Assembly: GCA_026874595.1 (NCBI GenBank)
Contig: CM049317.1
Location: forward strand, 38,333,901-38,397,900
Source of the DNA: Sipunculus nudus
Taxonomy: Eukaryota; Annelida; Sipuncula; Golfingiida; Sipunculidae
Direction of reading: 5' to 3'
Length of the DNA: 64,000 nt
Each line of letters begins with the position of its first letter. Position 1 is the stretch's first letter. The notes under the pieces were generated by a model, which did not search any database, was not told where the DNA came from, and saw nothing but the letters and a program-made list of their open reading frames with translations. Of this stretch, positions 15,201 to 29,455 are shown piece after piece. A program made the position numbers and the translations under genes.

Positions 15201-16200
15201 TACTGCTCCTGTCAGTCCAAAATATATGGTCCATCGTTAATATCAAGTCTAGGATACTGCTCCTGTCAGTATAACAGATTTCCTCCATCGTTCATATCAA
15301 ATCTGGGATACTGATCCTGTCTGTCCAAAATATATGGTCCATCGTTCATATCAAGTCTAGGATACTGCTAGTGTCAGTCCAAAATATATGGTCCATCGTT
15401 AATATTAAGTCTAGGATACTGCTCCTGTCAGTCTAACAAATCTTCCATCGTTTATATCAAATCTAACACACTGCTCCTGTCAGTCCAAAATATATGGTCC
15501 ATCCGTCATATCAAATCTAGGATACTGCTCCTGTCAGTCCAACAAATCTTTCATCGTTTATATCAAACCTAACATACTGCTCCTGTCAGTCCAAAATATA
15601 TGTTCCATCGTTAATATCAAATCTAGAATACTGCTCCTGTCAGTCCAAAATATATGGTCCATCGTTAATATCAAGTCTAGGATACTGCTCCTGTCAGTCC
15701 AAAATATATTGTCCATCGTTAATATCAAGTCTAGGATACTGATCCTGTCAGTCCAACAAATCTTCCATCGTTTATATCAAATCTAACATACTGCTCCTGT
15801 CAGTCCAAATTATATGGTCCATCCTTCATATAAAATCTAGGATACTGCTCCTGTCAGTCTAACAGATTTCCTCCATCGTTCATATTAAATCTAGGATACT
15901 GTTCCTGTACGTCCAAAATATATGGTCCATCGTTCATATCAAATCTAGGATACTGATCCTGTCAGTCTAAAATATATGGTCCATCGTTCACATCAAATCT
16001 AGGATACTGATCCTGTCAGTCCAAAATATATGGTCCATCGTTCCTATCAAATCTAGGATACTGATCCTGTCAGTCCAACAAATCTTCCATCGTTTATATC
16101 AAATCTAACATACTGCTCCTGTCAGTCCAAAATAAATGGTCCATCTTTCTATCAAGTCTAGGATACTGCTCCTGTCAGTATAACAGATTTCCTCCATCGA
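12260..16200 (+). repeat. Large block duplicated about 20.3 kb downstream (32567-36507)
   Basis: An offset of 20307 bp is held at several independent markers: CTAGGATACTGATCC context after TTCAGATC at 12721 and 33028, the GCTAGT monomer at 13441 and 33748, and GCTGCCGTCAG at 14509 and 34816. Beyond 16.2 kb the offset drops to 18860, because one 1447-bp unit is absent downstream, and then to 18699 (18310 to 37009), because one 160-bp trimer and one base are absent. The stepwise change shows that a block of 20-kb scale was copied and then edited in whole units. Confidence 0.82.
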
Positions 16201-17660
16201 TCATATCAAATCTAGGATACTGCCCCTGTCAGTCCAAAATATATGGTCCATCGTTCATATCAAGTCTAGGATACTGCTCCTGTCAGTATAACAGATTTCC
16301 TCCATCGTTCAGATCAAATCTAGGATACTGATCCTGTCAGTCCAAAATATATGTTCCATCGTTCATATCAAGTCTAGGATACTGCTCCTGTCAGTCCAAA
16401 ATATATGGTCCATCGTTCATATCAAATCTAGGATACTGCTCATGTCAGTATAACAGATTTCCTCCATCGTTCATATCAAATCTAGGATACTGATCCTGTA
16501 CGTCCAAAATATATGGTCCATCGTTCATATCAAATCTAGGATACTGATCCTGTCAGTCCAACAAATCTTCCCTCGTTTATATCAAATCTAACATACTGCT
16601 TCTGTTAGTCCAAAATATATGGTCCATCGTAAATATCAAGTCTAGGATACTGCTCCTGTCAGTCCAAAATATATGGTCCATCGTTAATATCAAGTCTAGG
16701 ATACTGCTCCTGTCAGTATAACAGATTTCCTCCATCGTTCATATCAAATCTGGGATACTGATCCTGTCTGTCCAAAATATATGGTCCATCGTTCATATCA
16801 AGTCTAGGATACTGCTAGTGTCAGTCCAAAATATATGGTCCATCGTTAATATTAAGTCTAGGATACTGCTCCTGTCTGTCTAACAAATCTTCCATCGTTT
16901 ATATCAAATCTAACACACTGCTCCTGTCAGTCCAAAATATATGGTCCATCCGTCATATCAAATCTAGGATACTGCTCCTGTCAGTCCAACAAATCTTTCA
17001 TCGTTTATATCAAACCTAACATACTGCTCCTGTCAGTCCAAAATATATGTTCCATCGTTAATATCAAATCTAGAATACTGCTCCTGTCAGTCCAAAATAT
17101 ATGGTCCATCGTTAATATCAAGTCTAGGATACTGCTCCTGTCAGTCCAAAATATATTGTCCATCGTTAATATCAAGTCTAGGATACTGATCCTGTCAGTC
17201 CAACAAATCTTCCATCGTTTATATCAAATCTAACATACTGCTCCTGTCAGTCCAAATTATATGGTCCATCCTTCATATAAAATCTAGGATACTGCTCCTG
17301 TCAGTCTAACAGATTTCCTCCATCGTTCATATTAAATCTAGGATACTGTTCCTGTACGTCCAAAATATATGGTCCATCGTTCATATCAAATCTAGGATAC
17401 TGATCCTGTCAGTCTAAAATATATGGTCCATCGTTCACATCAAATCTAGGATACTGATCCTGTCAGTCCAAAATATATGGTCCATCGTTCCTATCAAATC
17501 TAGGATACTGATCCTGTCAGTCCAACAAATCTTCCATCGTTTATATCAAATCTAACATACTGCTCCTGTCAGTCCAAAATAAATGGTCCATCTTTCTATC
17601 AAGTCTAGGATACTGCTCCTGTCAGTATAACAGATTTCCTCCATCGATCATATCAAATCT
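14760..17660 (+). repeat. Two tandem copies of a 1447-bp higher-order unit
   Basis: Copies span about 14760-16206 and 16207-17660. GCTAGTGTCAG occurs at 15367 and 16814, and GCTTCTGTTAG at 15151 and 16598, both 1447 bp apart. The joint is visible at about 16190-16220, where a CATCGATCATATC monomer runs directly into the GATACTGCCCCTG variant. The counterpart near 33600-36500 has only one copy, so this doubling differs between the two large paralogous blocks. Confidence 0.87.
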
Positions 17661-19110
17661 AGGATACTGATCCTGTCAGTCCAACAAATCTTCCATCGTT
17701 TATATTAGGTCTAGGATACTGCTCCTGTCAGTCCAAAATATATGGTCCATCGTTAATATCAAGTCTAGGATACTCCTCCTGTCAGTATAACAGATTTCCT
17801 CCATCGATCATATCAAATCTAGGATACTGATCCTGTCAGTCCAACAAATCTTCCATCGTTTATATCAAGCTAGGATACTGCCCCTGTCAGTCCAAAATAT
17901 ATGGTCCATCGTTCATATCAAGTCTAGGATACTGCTCCTGTCAGTATAACAGATTTCTTCCATCGTTCATATCAAATCTAGGATACTGATCCTGTGAGTG
18001 CAACAAATCTTCCATCGTTTATATCAAATCTCACATACTGCTCCTGTCAGTCCAAAATATATGGTCAATCTTTCATATCAAGTCTAGGATACTGCTCCTG
18101 TCAGTATAACAGATTTCCTCTATCGTTCATATCAAATCTAACATACTGCTACTGTCAGTCCTAAATATATAGTCCATCCTTCATATCAAGTCTAGGATAC
18201 TGCTCCTGTCAGTCCAAAATACATGGTCCATCGTTCATATCAAATCTAGGATACTGCTCCTGTCAGTATAACAGATTTCCTCCATCGTTCATATCAAATC
18301 TAGGACACTGTTCCCGCCAGTCAAACAGATATCATCCATCGTCCATATCAAATTTAGGATACTGATCCTGTACTTCCAACAAATCTTCCATCGTTTATAT
18401 CAAATCTAACATACTGCTCCTGTCAGTCCAAAATATATGGTCCATCGTTAATATCAAGACTAATATACTGCTCCTGTCAGTCCAAAATATATGGTCCATC
18501 GTTAATATCAAGTCTAGGATACTGCTCCTGTCAGTCCAAAATATATGGTCCATCGTTCACATCAAATCTAGGATACTGATCCTGTCAGTCCAACAAATCT
18601 TCCATCGTTTATACCAAATCTAACATACTGCTCCTGTCAAGCCAAAATATATGGTCCATCGTTATTATCAAGTCTAGGATACTGCTCCTGTCATTTCAAA
18701 ATATATGGTCCATCGTTCAGATCAAATCTAGGATACTGATCCTGTCAGTCCAACAAATCTTCCATCGGTCATATCAAATCTAACATACTGCTCCTGTCAG
18801 TCCAAAATATATGGTCCCTCGTTCATATCAAGTCTAGGATACTGCTCCTGTCAGTCCAAAATATATGGTCCATCGTTAATATCAAGTCTAGGATACTGCT
18901 CCTGTCAGTCTAACAGATTTCCTGCATCGTTCATATCAAGTCTAGGATACTGCTCCTGTCAGTCCAAAATATATGGTCCATCGTAAATTTCAAGTCTCGG
19001 ATACTGATCCTGTCAGTCCAACAAATCTTCAATCGTTTATATCAAATCTAACATACTGCTCCTGTCAGTCCAAAATATATGGTCCATCGTTCATATCAAA
19101 TCTAGGATAC

Positions 19111-22100
19111 TGCTCCTGTCATTATAACAGATTTCCTCCATCGTTCATATCAAATCTAGGATACTGATCCTGTCAGGCCAACAAATCTTCCATCGTTTAT
19201 ATCAAATCTAACATACTGCTCCTGTCAGTCCAAAATATATGGTCCATCCGTCATATCAAATCTAGGATACTGCTCCTGTCAGTCCAACAAATCTTCCGTC
19301 GTTTATATCAAATCTAACATACTGCTCCTGTCAATCCAAAATATATGGTCCATCGTTAATATCAAGTCTAGGATACTGCTCCTGTCAGTCCAAAATATAT
19401 GGTCCATCGTTAATATCAAGTCTAGGATACTGCTCCTGTCAGTATAACAGATTTCCTCCATCGTTAATATCAAATCTAGGATACTGATCCTGTCAGTCCA
19501 ACAAATCTTCCATCGTTTATATCAAATCTAACATACTGCTCCTGTCAGGCCAAAATATATGGTCCATCGTTCATATTAAATCTAGGATACTGATCCTGTC
19601 AGTCCAAAATATATGGTCCATCGTTCATATCAAGTCTAGGATACTGCTCCTGTCAGTCCAAAATATATGGTCCATCGTTAATATCAAGTCTAGGATACTG
19701 CTCCTGTCAGTCTAACAGATTTCCTCAATCGTTCATATCAAGTCTAGGATACTGCTTTTGTCAGTCCAAAATATATGGTCCATCGTTAATATCAAGTCTA
19801 GGATACTGATCCTGTCAGTCCAACAAATCTTCCATCGTTTATATCAAATAAAACATACTGCTCTGTCAGTCCAAAATATATGGTCCATCGTTCATATCAA
19901 GTCTAGGTTACTGCTCCTGTCAGTCCAACAAATCTTCCATCGTTTATATCAAATCTAACATACTGCTCCTGTCAGCCCAAAATATCTGGTCCATCCTTAA
20001 TATCAAGTCTAGAATACTGCTCCTGTCAGTCCAAAAAGTATGGACCATCGTTAATATCAAGTCTAGGATACTGCTCCTGTCAGTCTAACAGATTTCCTCC
20101 ATCGTTCATATCAAGTCTAGGATACTGCTCCTGTCAGTCAAAAATATATGGTCCATCGTTCATATCAAATCTAGGATACTACTCCTGTCAGTCCAAAATA
20201 TATGGTCCATCCGTCATATCAAAACTAGGATACTCATCCTGTCAGTCCAACAAATCTTCCATCGTTTATATCAAATCTAACATACTGCTCCTGTCAGTCC
20301 AAAATATATGGTCCATCGTTAATATCAAGTCTAGGATACTGCTCCTGTCAGTCCAAAATATATGGTCCATCGTTAATATCAAGTCTAGGATACTGCTCCT
20401 GTCAGTATAACAGATTTCCTCCATCGTTCATATCAAATCTAGGATACTGATCCTGTCAGTCCAACAAATCTTCCATCGATTATATCAAATCTAGGATACT
20501 GCCCCTGTCAGTCCAAAATATATGGTCCATCGTTCATATCAAGTCTAGGATACTGCTCCTGTCAGTATAACAGATTTCCTCCATCGTTCAGATCAAATCT
20601 AGGATACTGATCCTGTCAGTCCAAAATATATGGTCCATCGTTAATATCAAGTCTAGGATACTGCTCCTGTCAGTCCAAAATATATGGTCCATCGTTAATA
20701 TCAAGTCTAGGATACTGCTCCTGTCAGTATAACAGATTTCCTCCATCGTTCATATCAAATCTAGGATACTGCTCATGTCAGTATAACAGATTTCCTCCAT
20801 CGTTCACATCAAATCTAGGATACTGATCCTGTACGTCCAAAATATATGGTCCATCGTTCATATCAAATCTAGGATACTGATCCTGTCAGTCCAAAATATA
20901 TGGTCCATCGTTCATATCAAATCTAGGATACTGATCCTGTCAGTCCAAAATATATGGTCCATCGTTCATATCAAATCTAGGATACTGATCCTGTCAGTCC
21001 AACAAATCTTCCCTCGTTTATATCAAATCTAACATACTGCTCCTGTCAGTCCAAAATATATGGTCCATCGTTAATATCAAGTCTAGGATACTGCTCCTGT
21101 CAGTCCAAAATATATGGTCCATCGTTAATATCAAGTCTAGGATACTGCTCCTGTCAGTATAACAGATTTCCTCCATCGTTCATATCAAATCTAGGATACT
21201 GATCCTGTCAGTCCAAAATATATGGTCCATCGTTCATATCAAGTCTAGGATACTGCTAGTGTCAGTCCAAAATATATGGTCCATCGTTAATATCAAGTCT
21301 AGGATACTGCTCCTATCAGTCTAACAAATCTTCCATCGTTTATATCAAATCTAACACACTGCTCCTGTCAGTCCAAAATATATGGTCCATCCGTCATATC
21401 AAATCTAGGATACTGCTCCTGTCAGTCCAACAAATCTTTCATCGTTTATATCAATTCTAACATACTGCTCCTGTCAGTCCAAAATATATGTTCCATCGTT
21501 AATATCAAATCTAGAATACTGCTCCTGTCAGTCCAAAATATATGGTCCATCGTTAATATCAAGTCTAGGATACTGCTCCTGTCAGTCCAAAATATATTGA
21601 CTATCGTTAATATCAAGTCTAGGATACTGATCCTGTCAGTCCAACAAATCTTCCATCGTTTATATCAAATCTAACATACTGCTCCTGTCAGTCCAAAATA
21701 TATGGTCCATCGTTCATATAAAATCTAGGATACTGCTCCTGTCAGTCTAACAGATTTCCTGCATCGTTCATATTAAATCTATAATACTGTTCCTGTACGT
21801 CCAAAATATATGGTCCATCGTTTATATCAAATCTAGGATACTGATCCTGTCAGTCTAAAATATATGGTCCATCGTTCACATCAAATCTAGGATACTGATC
21901 CTGTCAGTCCAAAATATATAGTCCATCGTTCATATCAAATCTAGGATACTGATCCTGTCAGTCCAACAAATCTTCCATCGTTTATATCAAATCTAACATA
22001 CTGCTCCTGTCAGTCCGAAATATATGGTCCATCGTTAATATCAAGTCTAGGATACTGCTCCTGTCAGTCCAAAATATATGGTCCATCGTTCATATCAAGT

Positions 22101-23610
22101 CTAGGATACTGCTCCTGTCAGTATAACAGATTTCCTCCATCGTTCAGATCAAATCTAGGATACTGATCCTGTCAGTCCAAAATATATGTTCCATCGTTCA
22201 TATCAAGTCTAGGATACTGCTCCTGCCAGTCCAAAATATATGGTCCATCGTTCATATCAAATCTAGGATACTGCTCCTGTCAGTATAACAGATTTCCTCC
22301 ATCGTTCATATCAAATCTAGGATACTGATCCTGTACGTCCAAAATATATGGTCCATCGTTCATGTCAAATCTAGGATACTAATCCTGTCAGTCCAAAATA
22401 TATGGTCCATCTTTCATATCAAATCTAGGATACTGATCCTGTCAGTCCAAAATATATGGTCCATCGTTCATATCAAATCTAGGATACTGATCCTGTCAGT
22501 CCAACAAATCTTCCGTCGTTTATATCAAATCTAACATACTGCTCCTGTCAATCCAAAATATATGGTCCATCGTTAATATCAAGTCTAGGATACTGCTCCT
22601 GTCAGTCCAAAATATATGGTCCATCGTTAATATCAAGTCTAGGATACTGCTCCTGTCAGTATAACAGATTTCCTCCATCGTTAATATCAAATCTAGGATA
22701 CTGATCCTGTCAGTCCAACAAATCTTCCATCGTTTATATCAAATCTAACATACTGCTCCTGTCAGGCCAAAATATATGGTCCATCGTTCATATTAAATCT
22801 AGGATACTGATCCTGTCAGTCCAAAATATATGGTCCATCGTTCATATCAAGTCTAGGATACTGCTCCTGTCAGTCCAAAATATATGGTCCATCGTTAATA
22901 TCAAGTCTAGGATACTGCTCCTGTCAGTCTAACAGATTTCCTCAATCGTTCATATCAAGTCTAGGATACTGCTTTTGTCAGTCCAAAATATATGGTCCAT
23001 CGTTAATATCAAGTCTAGGATACTGATCCTGTCAGTCCAACAAATCTTCCATCGTTTATATCAAATAAAACATACTGCTCTGTCAGTCCAAAATATATGG
23101 TCCATCGTTCATATCAAGTCTAGGTTACTGCTCCTGTCAGTCCAACAAATCTTCCATCGTTTATATCAAATCTAACATACTGCTCCTGTCAGCCCAAAAT
23201 ATCTGGTCCATCCTTAATATCAAGTCTAGAATACTGCTCCTGTCAGTCCAAAAAGTATGGACCATCGTTAATATCAAGTCTAGGATACTGCTCCTGTCAG
23301 TCTAACAGATTTCCTCCATCGTTCATATCAAGTCTAGGATACTGCTCCTGTCAGTCAAAAATATATGGTCCATCGTTCATATCAAATCTAGGATACTACT
23401 CCTGTCAGTCCAAAATATATGGTCCATCCGTCATATCAAAACTAGGATACTCATCCTGTCAGTCCAACAAATCTTCCATCGTTTATATCAAATCTAACAT
23501 ACTGCTCCTGTCAGTCCAAAATATATGGTCCATCGTTAATATCAAGTCTAGGATACTGCTCCTGTCAGTCCAAAATATATGGTCCATCGTTAATATCAAG
23601 TCTAGGATAC
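19111..23610 (+). repeat. 4500-bp higher-order unit, copy 1
   Basis: The copy at 23611 onward lies at an offset of exactly 4500, for example CTGTCATTATAACAG near 19118 and 23618. Within this unit an internal piece is also repeated: the stretch at 19758 recurs at 22975, an offset of 3217. The unit is therefore itself composite. Confidence 0.88.
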
Positions 23611-26600
23611 TGCTCCTGTCATTATAACAGATTTCCTCCATCGTTCATATCAAATCTAGGATACTGATCCTGTCAGGCCAACAAATCTTCCATCGTTTAT
23701 ATCAAATCTAACATACTGCTCCTGTCAGTCCAAAATATATGGTCCATCCGTCATATCAAATCTAGGATACTGCTCCTGTCAGTCCAACAAATCTTCCGTC
23801 GTTTATATCAAATCTAACATACTGCTCCTGTCAATCCAAAATATATGGTCCATCGTTAATATCAAGTCTAGGATACTGCTCCTGTCAGTCCAAAATATAT
23901 GGTCCATCGTTAATATCAAGTCTAGGATACTGCTCCTGTCAGTATAACAGATTTCCTCCATCGTTAATATCAAATCTAGGATACTGATCCTGTCAGTCCA
24001 ACAAATCTTCCATCGTTTATATCAAATCTAACATACTGCTCCTGTCAGGCCAAAATATATGGTCCATCGTTCATATTAAATCTAGGATACTGATCCTGTC
24101 AGTCCAAAATATATGGTCCATCGTTCATATCAAGTCTAGGATACTGCTCCTGTCAGTCCAAAATATATGGTCCATCGTTAATATCAAGTCTAGGATACTG
24201 CTCCTGTCAGTCTAACAGATTTCCTCAATCGTTCATATCAAGTCTAGGATACTGCTTTTGTCAGTCCAAAATATATGGTCCATCGTTAATATCAAGTCTA
24301 GGATACTGATCCTGTCAGTCCAACAAATCTTCCATCGTTTATATCAAATAAAACATACTGCTCTGTCAGTCCAAAATATATGGTCCATCGTTCATATCAA
24401 GTCTAGGTTACTGCTCCTGTCAGTCCAACAAATCTTCCATCGTTTATATCAAATCTAACATACTGCTCCTGTCAGCCCAAAATATCTGGTCCATCCTTAA
24501 TATCAAGTCTAGAATACTGCTCCTGTCAGTCCAAAAAGTATGGACCATCGTTAATATCAAGTCTAGGATACTGCTCCTGTCAGTCTAACAGATTTCCTCC
24601 ATCGTTCATATCAAGTCTAGGATACTGCTCCTGTCAGTCAAAAATATATGGTCCATCGTTCATATCAAATCTAGGATACTACTCCTGTCAGTCCAAAATA
24701 TATGGTCCATCCGTCATATCAAAACTAGGATACTCATCCTGTCAGTCCAACAAATCTTCCATCGTTTATATCAAATCTAACATACTGTTCCTGTCAGTCC
24801 AAAATATATGGTCCATCGTTAATATCAAGTCTAGGATACTGCTCCTGTCAGTCCAAAATATATGGTCCATCGTTAATATCAAGTCTAGGATACTGCTCCT
24901 GTCAGTATAACAGATTTCCTCCATCGTTCATATCAAATCTAGGATACTGATCCTGTCAGTCCAACAAATCTTCCATCGATTATATCAAATCTAGGATACT
25001 GCCCCTGTCAGTCCAAAATATATGGTCCATCGTTCATATCAATTCTAGGATACTGCTCCTGTCAGTATAACAGATTTCCTCCATCGTTCAGATCAAATCT
25101 AGGATACTGATCCTGTCAGTCCAAAATATATGGTCCATCGTTAATATCAAGTCTAGGATACTGCTCCTGTCAGTCCAAAATATATGGTCCATCGTTAATA
25201 TCAAGTCTAGGATACTGCTCCTGTCAGTATAACAGATTTCCTCCATCGTTCATATCAAATCTAGGATACTGCTCATGTCAGTATAACAGATTTCCTCCAT
25301 CGTTCACATCAAATCTAGGATACTGATCCTGTACGTCCAAAATATATGGTCCATCGTTCATATCAAATCTAGGATACTGATCCTGTCAGTCCAAAATATA
25401 TGGTCCATCGTTCATATCAAATCTAGGATACTGATCCTGTCAGTCCAAAATATATGGTCCATCGTTCATATCAAATCTAGGATACTGATCCTGTCAGTCC
25501 AACAAATCTTCCCTCGTTTATATCAAATCTAACATACTGCTCCTGTCAGTCCAAAATATATGGTCCATCGTTAATATCAAGTCTAGGATACTGCTCCTGT
25601 CAGTCCAAAATATATGGTCCATCGTTAATATCAAGTCTAGGATACTGCTCCTGTCAGTATAACAGATTTCCTCCATCGTTCATATCAAATCTAGGATACT
25701 GATCCTGTCAGTCCAAAATATATGGTCCATCGTTCATATCAAGTCTAGGATACTGCTAGTGTCAGTCCAAAATATATGGTCCATCGTTAATATCAAGTCT
25801 AGGATACTGCTCCTATCAGTCTAACAAATCTTCCATCGTTTATATCAAATCTAACACACTGCTCCTGTCAGTCCAAAATATATGGTCCATCCGTCATATC
25901 AAATCTAGGATACTGCTCCTGTCAGTCCAACAAATCTTTCATCGTTTATATCAATTCTAACATACTGCTCCTGTCAGTCCAAAATATATGTTCCATCGTT
26001 AATATCAAATCTAGAATACTGCTCCTGTCAGTCCAAAATATATGGTCCATCGTTAATATCAAGTCTAGGATACTGCTCCTGTCAGTCCAAAATATATTGA
26101 CTATCGTTAATATCAAGTCTAGGATACTGATCCTGTCAGTCCAACAAATCTTCCATCGTTTATATCAAATCTAACATACTGCTCCTGTCAGTCCAAAATA
26201 TATGGTCCATCGTTCATATAAAATCTAGGATACTGCTCCTGTCAGTCTAACAGATTTCCTGCATCGTTCATATTAAATCTATAATACTGTTCCTGTACGT
26301 CCAAAATATATGGTCCATCGTTTATATCAAATCTAGGATACTGATCCTGTCAGTCTAAAATATATGGTCCATCGTTCACATCAAATCTAGGATACTGATC
26401 CTGTCAGTCCAAAATATATAGTCCATCGTTCATATCAAATCTAGGATACTGATCCTGTCAGTCCAACAAATCTTCCATCGTTTATATCAAATCTAACATA
26501 CTGCTCCTGTCAGTCCGAAATATATGGTCCATCGTTAATATCAAGTCTAGGATACTGCTCCTGTCAGTCCAAAATATATGGTCCATCGTTCATATCAAGT

Positions 26601-28056
26601 CTAGGATACTGCTCCTGTCAGTATAACAGATTTCCTCCATCGTTCAGATCAAATCTAGGATACTGATCCTGTCAGTCCAAAATATATGTTCCATCGTTCA
26701 TATCAAGTCTAGGATACTGCTCCTGCCAGTCCAAAATATATGGTCCATCGTTCATATCAAATCTAGGATACTGCTCCTGTCAGTATAACAGATTTCCTCC
26801 ATCGTTCATATCAAATCTAGGATACTGATCCTGTACGTCCAAAATATATGGTCCATCGTTCATGTCAAATCTAGGATACTAATCCTGTCAGTCCAAAATA
26901 TATGGTCCATCTTTCATATCAAATCTAGGATACTGATCCTGTCAGTCCAAAATATATGGTCCATCGTTCATATCAAATCTAGGATACTGATCCTGTCAGT
27001 CCAATATATGGTCCATCGTTCATATCAAATCTAACATACTGCTCCTGTCAATCCAAAATATATGGTCCATCGTTAATATCAAGTCTAGGATACTGCTCCT
27101 GTCAGTCCAAAATATATGGTCCATCGTTAATATCAAGTCTAGGATACTGCTCCTGTCAGTATAACAGATTTCCTCCATCGTTAATATCAAATCTAGGATA
27201 CTGATCCTGTCAGTCCAACAAATCTTCCATCGTTTATATCAAATCTAACATACTGCTCCTGTCAGGCCAAAATATATGGTCCATCGTTCATATTAAATCT
27301 AGGATACTGATCCTGTCAGTCCAAAATATATGGTCCATCGTTCATATCAAGTCTAGGATACTGCTCCTGTCAGTCTAACAGATTTCCTCAATCGTTCATA
27401 TCAAGTCTAGGATACTGCTTTTGTCAGTCCAAAATATATGGTCCATCGTTAATATCAAGTCTAGGATACTGATCCTGTCAGTCCAACAAATCTTCAATCG
27501 TTTATATCAAATAAAACATACTGCTCTGTCAGTCCAAAATATATGGTCCATCGTTAATATCAAGTCTAGGTTACTGCTCCTGTCAGTCCAACAAATCTTC
27601 CATCGTTTATATCAAATCTAACATACTGCTCCTGTCAGCCCAAAATATCTGGTCCATCCTTAATATCAAGTCTAGAATACTGCTCCTGTCAGTCCAAAAA
27701 GTATGGACCATCGTTAATATCAAGTCTAGGATACTGCTCCTGTCAGTCTAACAGATTTCCTCCATCGTTCATATCAAGTCTAGGATACTGCTCCTGTCAG
27801 TCAAAAATATATGGTCCATCGTTCATATCAAATCTAGGATACTACTCCTGTCAGTCCACAATATATGGTCCATCCGTCATATCAAAACTAGGATACTCAT
27901 CCTGTCAGTCCAACAAATCTTCCATCGTTTATATCAAATCTAACATACTGCTCCTGTCAGTCCAAAATATATGGTCCATCGTTAATATCAAGTCTAGGAT
28001 ACTGCTCCTGTCAGTCCAAAATATATGGTCCATCGTTAATATCAAGTCTAGGATAC
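23611..28056 (+). repeat. 4500-bp higher-order unit, copy 2, with a 54-bp deletion
   Basis: This copy matches 19111-23610 closely. Near 27003 an A tail has been replaced by a B-like tail (CCAATATATGG). At about 27375 one 54-bp B monomer is missing, so the offset changes from 4500 to 4446; the stretch at 22975 reappears at 27421. Loss of exactly one monomer is what slippage or unequal exchange in register predicts. Confidence 0.87.
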
Positions 28057-28059
28057 TGC

Positions 28060-29455
28060 TCCTGTCAGTATAACAGATTTCCTCCATCGTTCATATCAAA
28101 TCTAGGATACTGATCCTGTCAGTCCAACAAATCTTCCATCGATTATATCAAATCTAGGATACTGCCCCTGTCAGTCCAAAATATATGGTCCATCGTTCAT
28201 ATAAAGTCTAGGATACTGCTCCTGTCAGTATAACAGATTTCCTCCATCGTTCAGATCAAATCTAGGATACTGATCCTGTCAGTCCAAAATATATGGTCCA
28301 TCGTTAATATCAAGTCTAGGATACTGCTCCTGTCAGTCCAAAATATATGGTCCATCGTTAATATCAAGTCTAGGATACTGCTCCTGTCAGTATAACAGAT
28401 TTCCTCCATCGTTCATATCAAATCTAGGATACTGCTCATGTCAGTATAACAGATTTCCTCCATCGTTCACATCAAATCTAGGATACTGATCCTGTACGTC
28501 CAAAATATATGGTCCATCGTTCATATCAAATCTAGGATACTGATCCTGTCAGTCCAAAATATATGGTCCATCGTTCATATCAAATCTAGGATACTGATCC
28601 TGTCAGTCCAAAATATATGGTCCATCGTTCATATCAAATCTAGGATACTGATCCTGTCAGTCCAACAAATCTTCCCTCGTTTATATCAAATCTAACATAC
28701 TGCTCCTGTCAGTCCAAAATATATGGTCCATCGTTAATATCAAGTCTAGGATACTGCTCCTGTCAGTATAACAGATTTCCTCCATCGTTCATATCAAATC
28801 TAGGATACTGATCCTGTCAGTCCAACAAATCTTCCATCGATTATATCAAATCTAGGATACTGCCCCTGTCAGTCCAAAATATATGGTCCATCGTTCATAT
28901 AAAGTCTAGGATACTGCTCCTGTCAGTATAACAGATTTCCTCCATCGTTCAGATCAAATCTAGGATACTGATCCTGTCAGTCCAAAATATATGGTCCATC
29001 GTTAATATCAAGTCTAGGATACTGCTCCTGTCAGTCCAAAATATATGGTCCATCGTTAATATCAAGTCTAGGATACTGCTCCTGTCAGTATAACAGATTT
29101 CCTCCATCGTTCATATCAAATCTAGGATACTGCTCATGTCAGTATAACAGATTTCCTCCATCGTTCACATCAAATCTAGGATACTGATCCTGTACGTCCA
29201 AAATATATGGTCCATCGTTCATATCAAATCTAGGATACTGATCCTGTCAGTCCAAAATATATGGTCCATCGTTCATATCAAATCTAGGATACTGATCCTG
29301 TCAGTCCAAAATATATGGTCCATCGTTCATATCAAATCTAGGATACTGATCCTGTCAGTCCAACAAATCTTCCCTCGTTTATATCAAATCTAACATACTG
29401 CTCCTGTCAGTCCAAAATATATGGTCCATCGTTAATATCAAGTCTAGGATACTGC
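28060..29455 (+). repeat. Two tandem copies of a 698-bp unit
   Basis: Copies span about 28060-28757 and 28758-29455. The marker CGATTATATCAAATC followed by GATACTGCCCCTG occurs at 28141 and 28839, which are 698 bp apart. The same marker occurs again at 31361, as part of the 2522-bp duplication. Confidence 0.85.
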
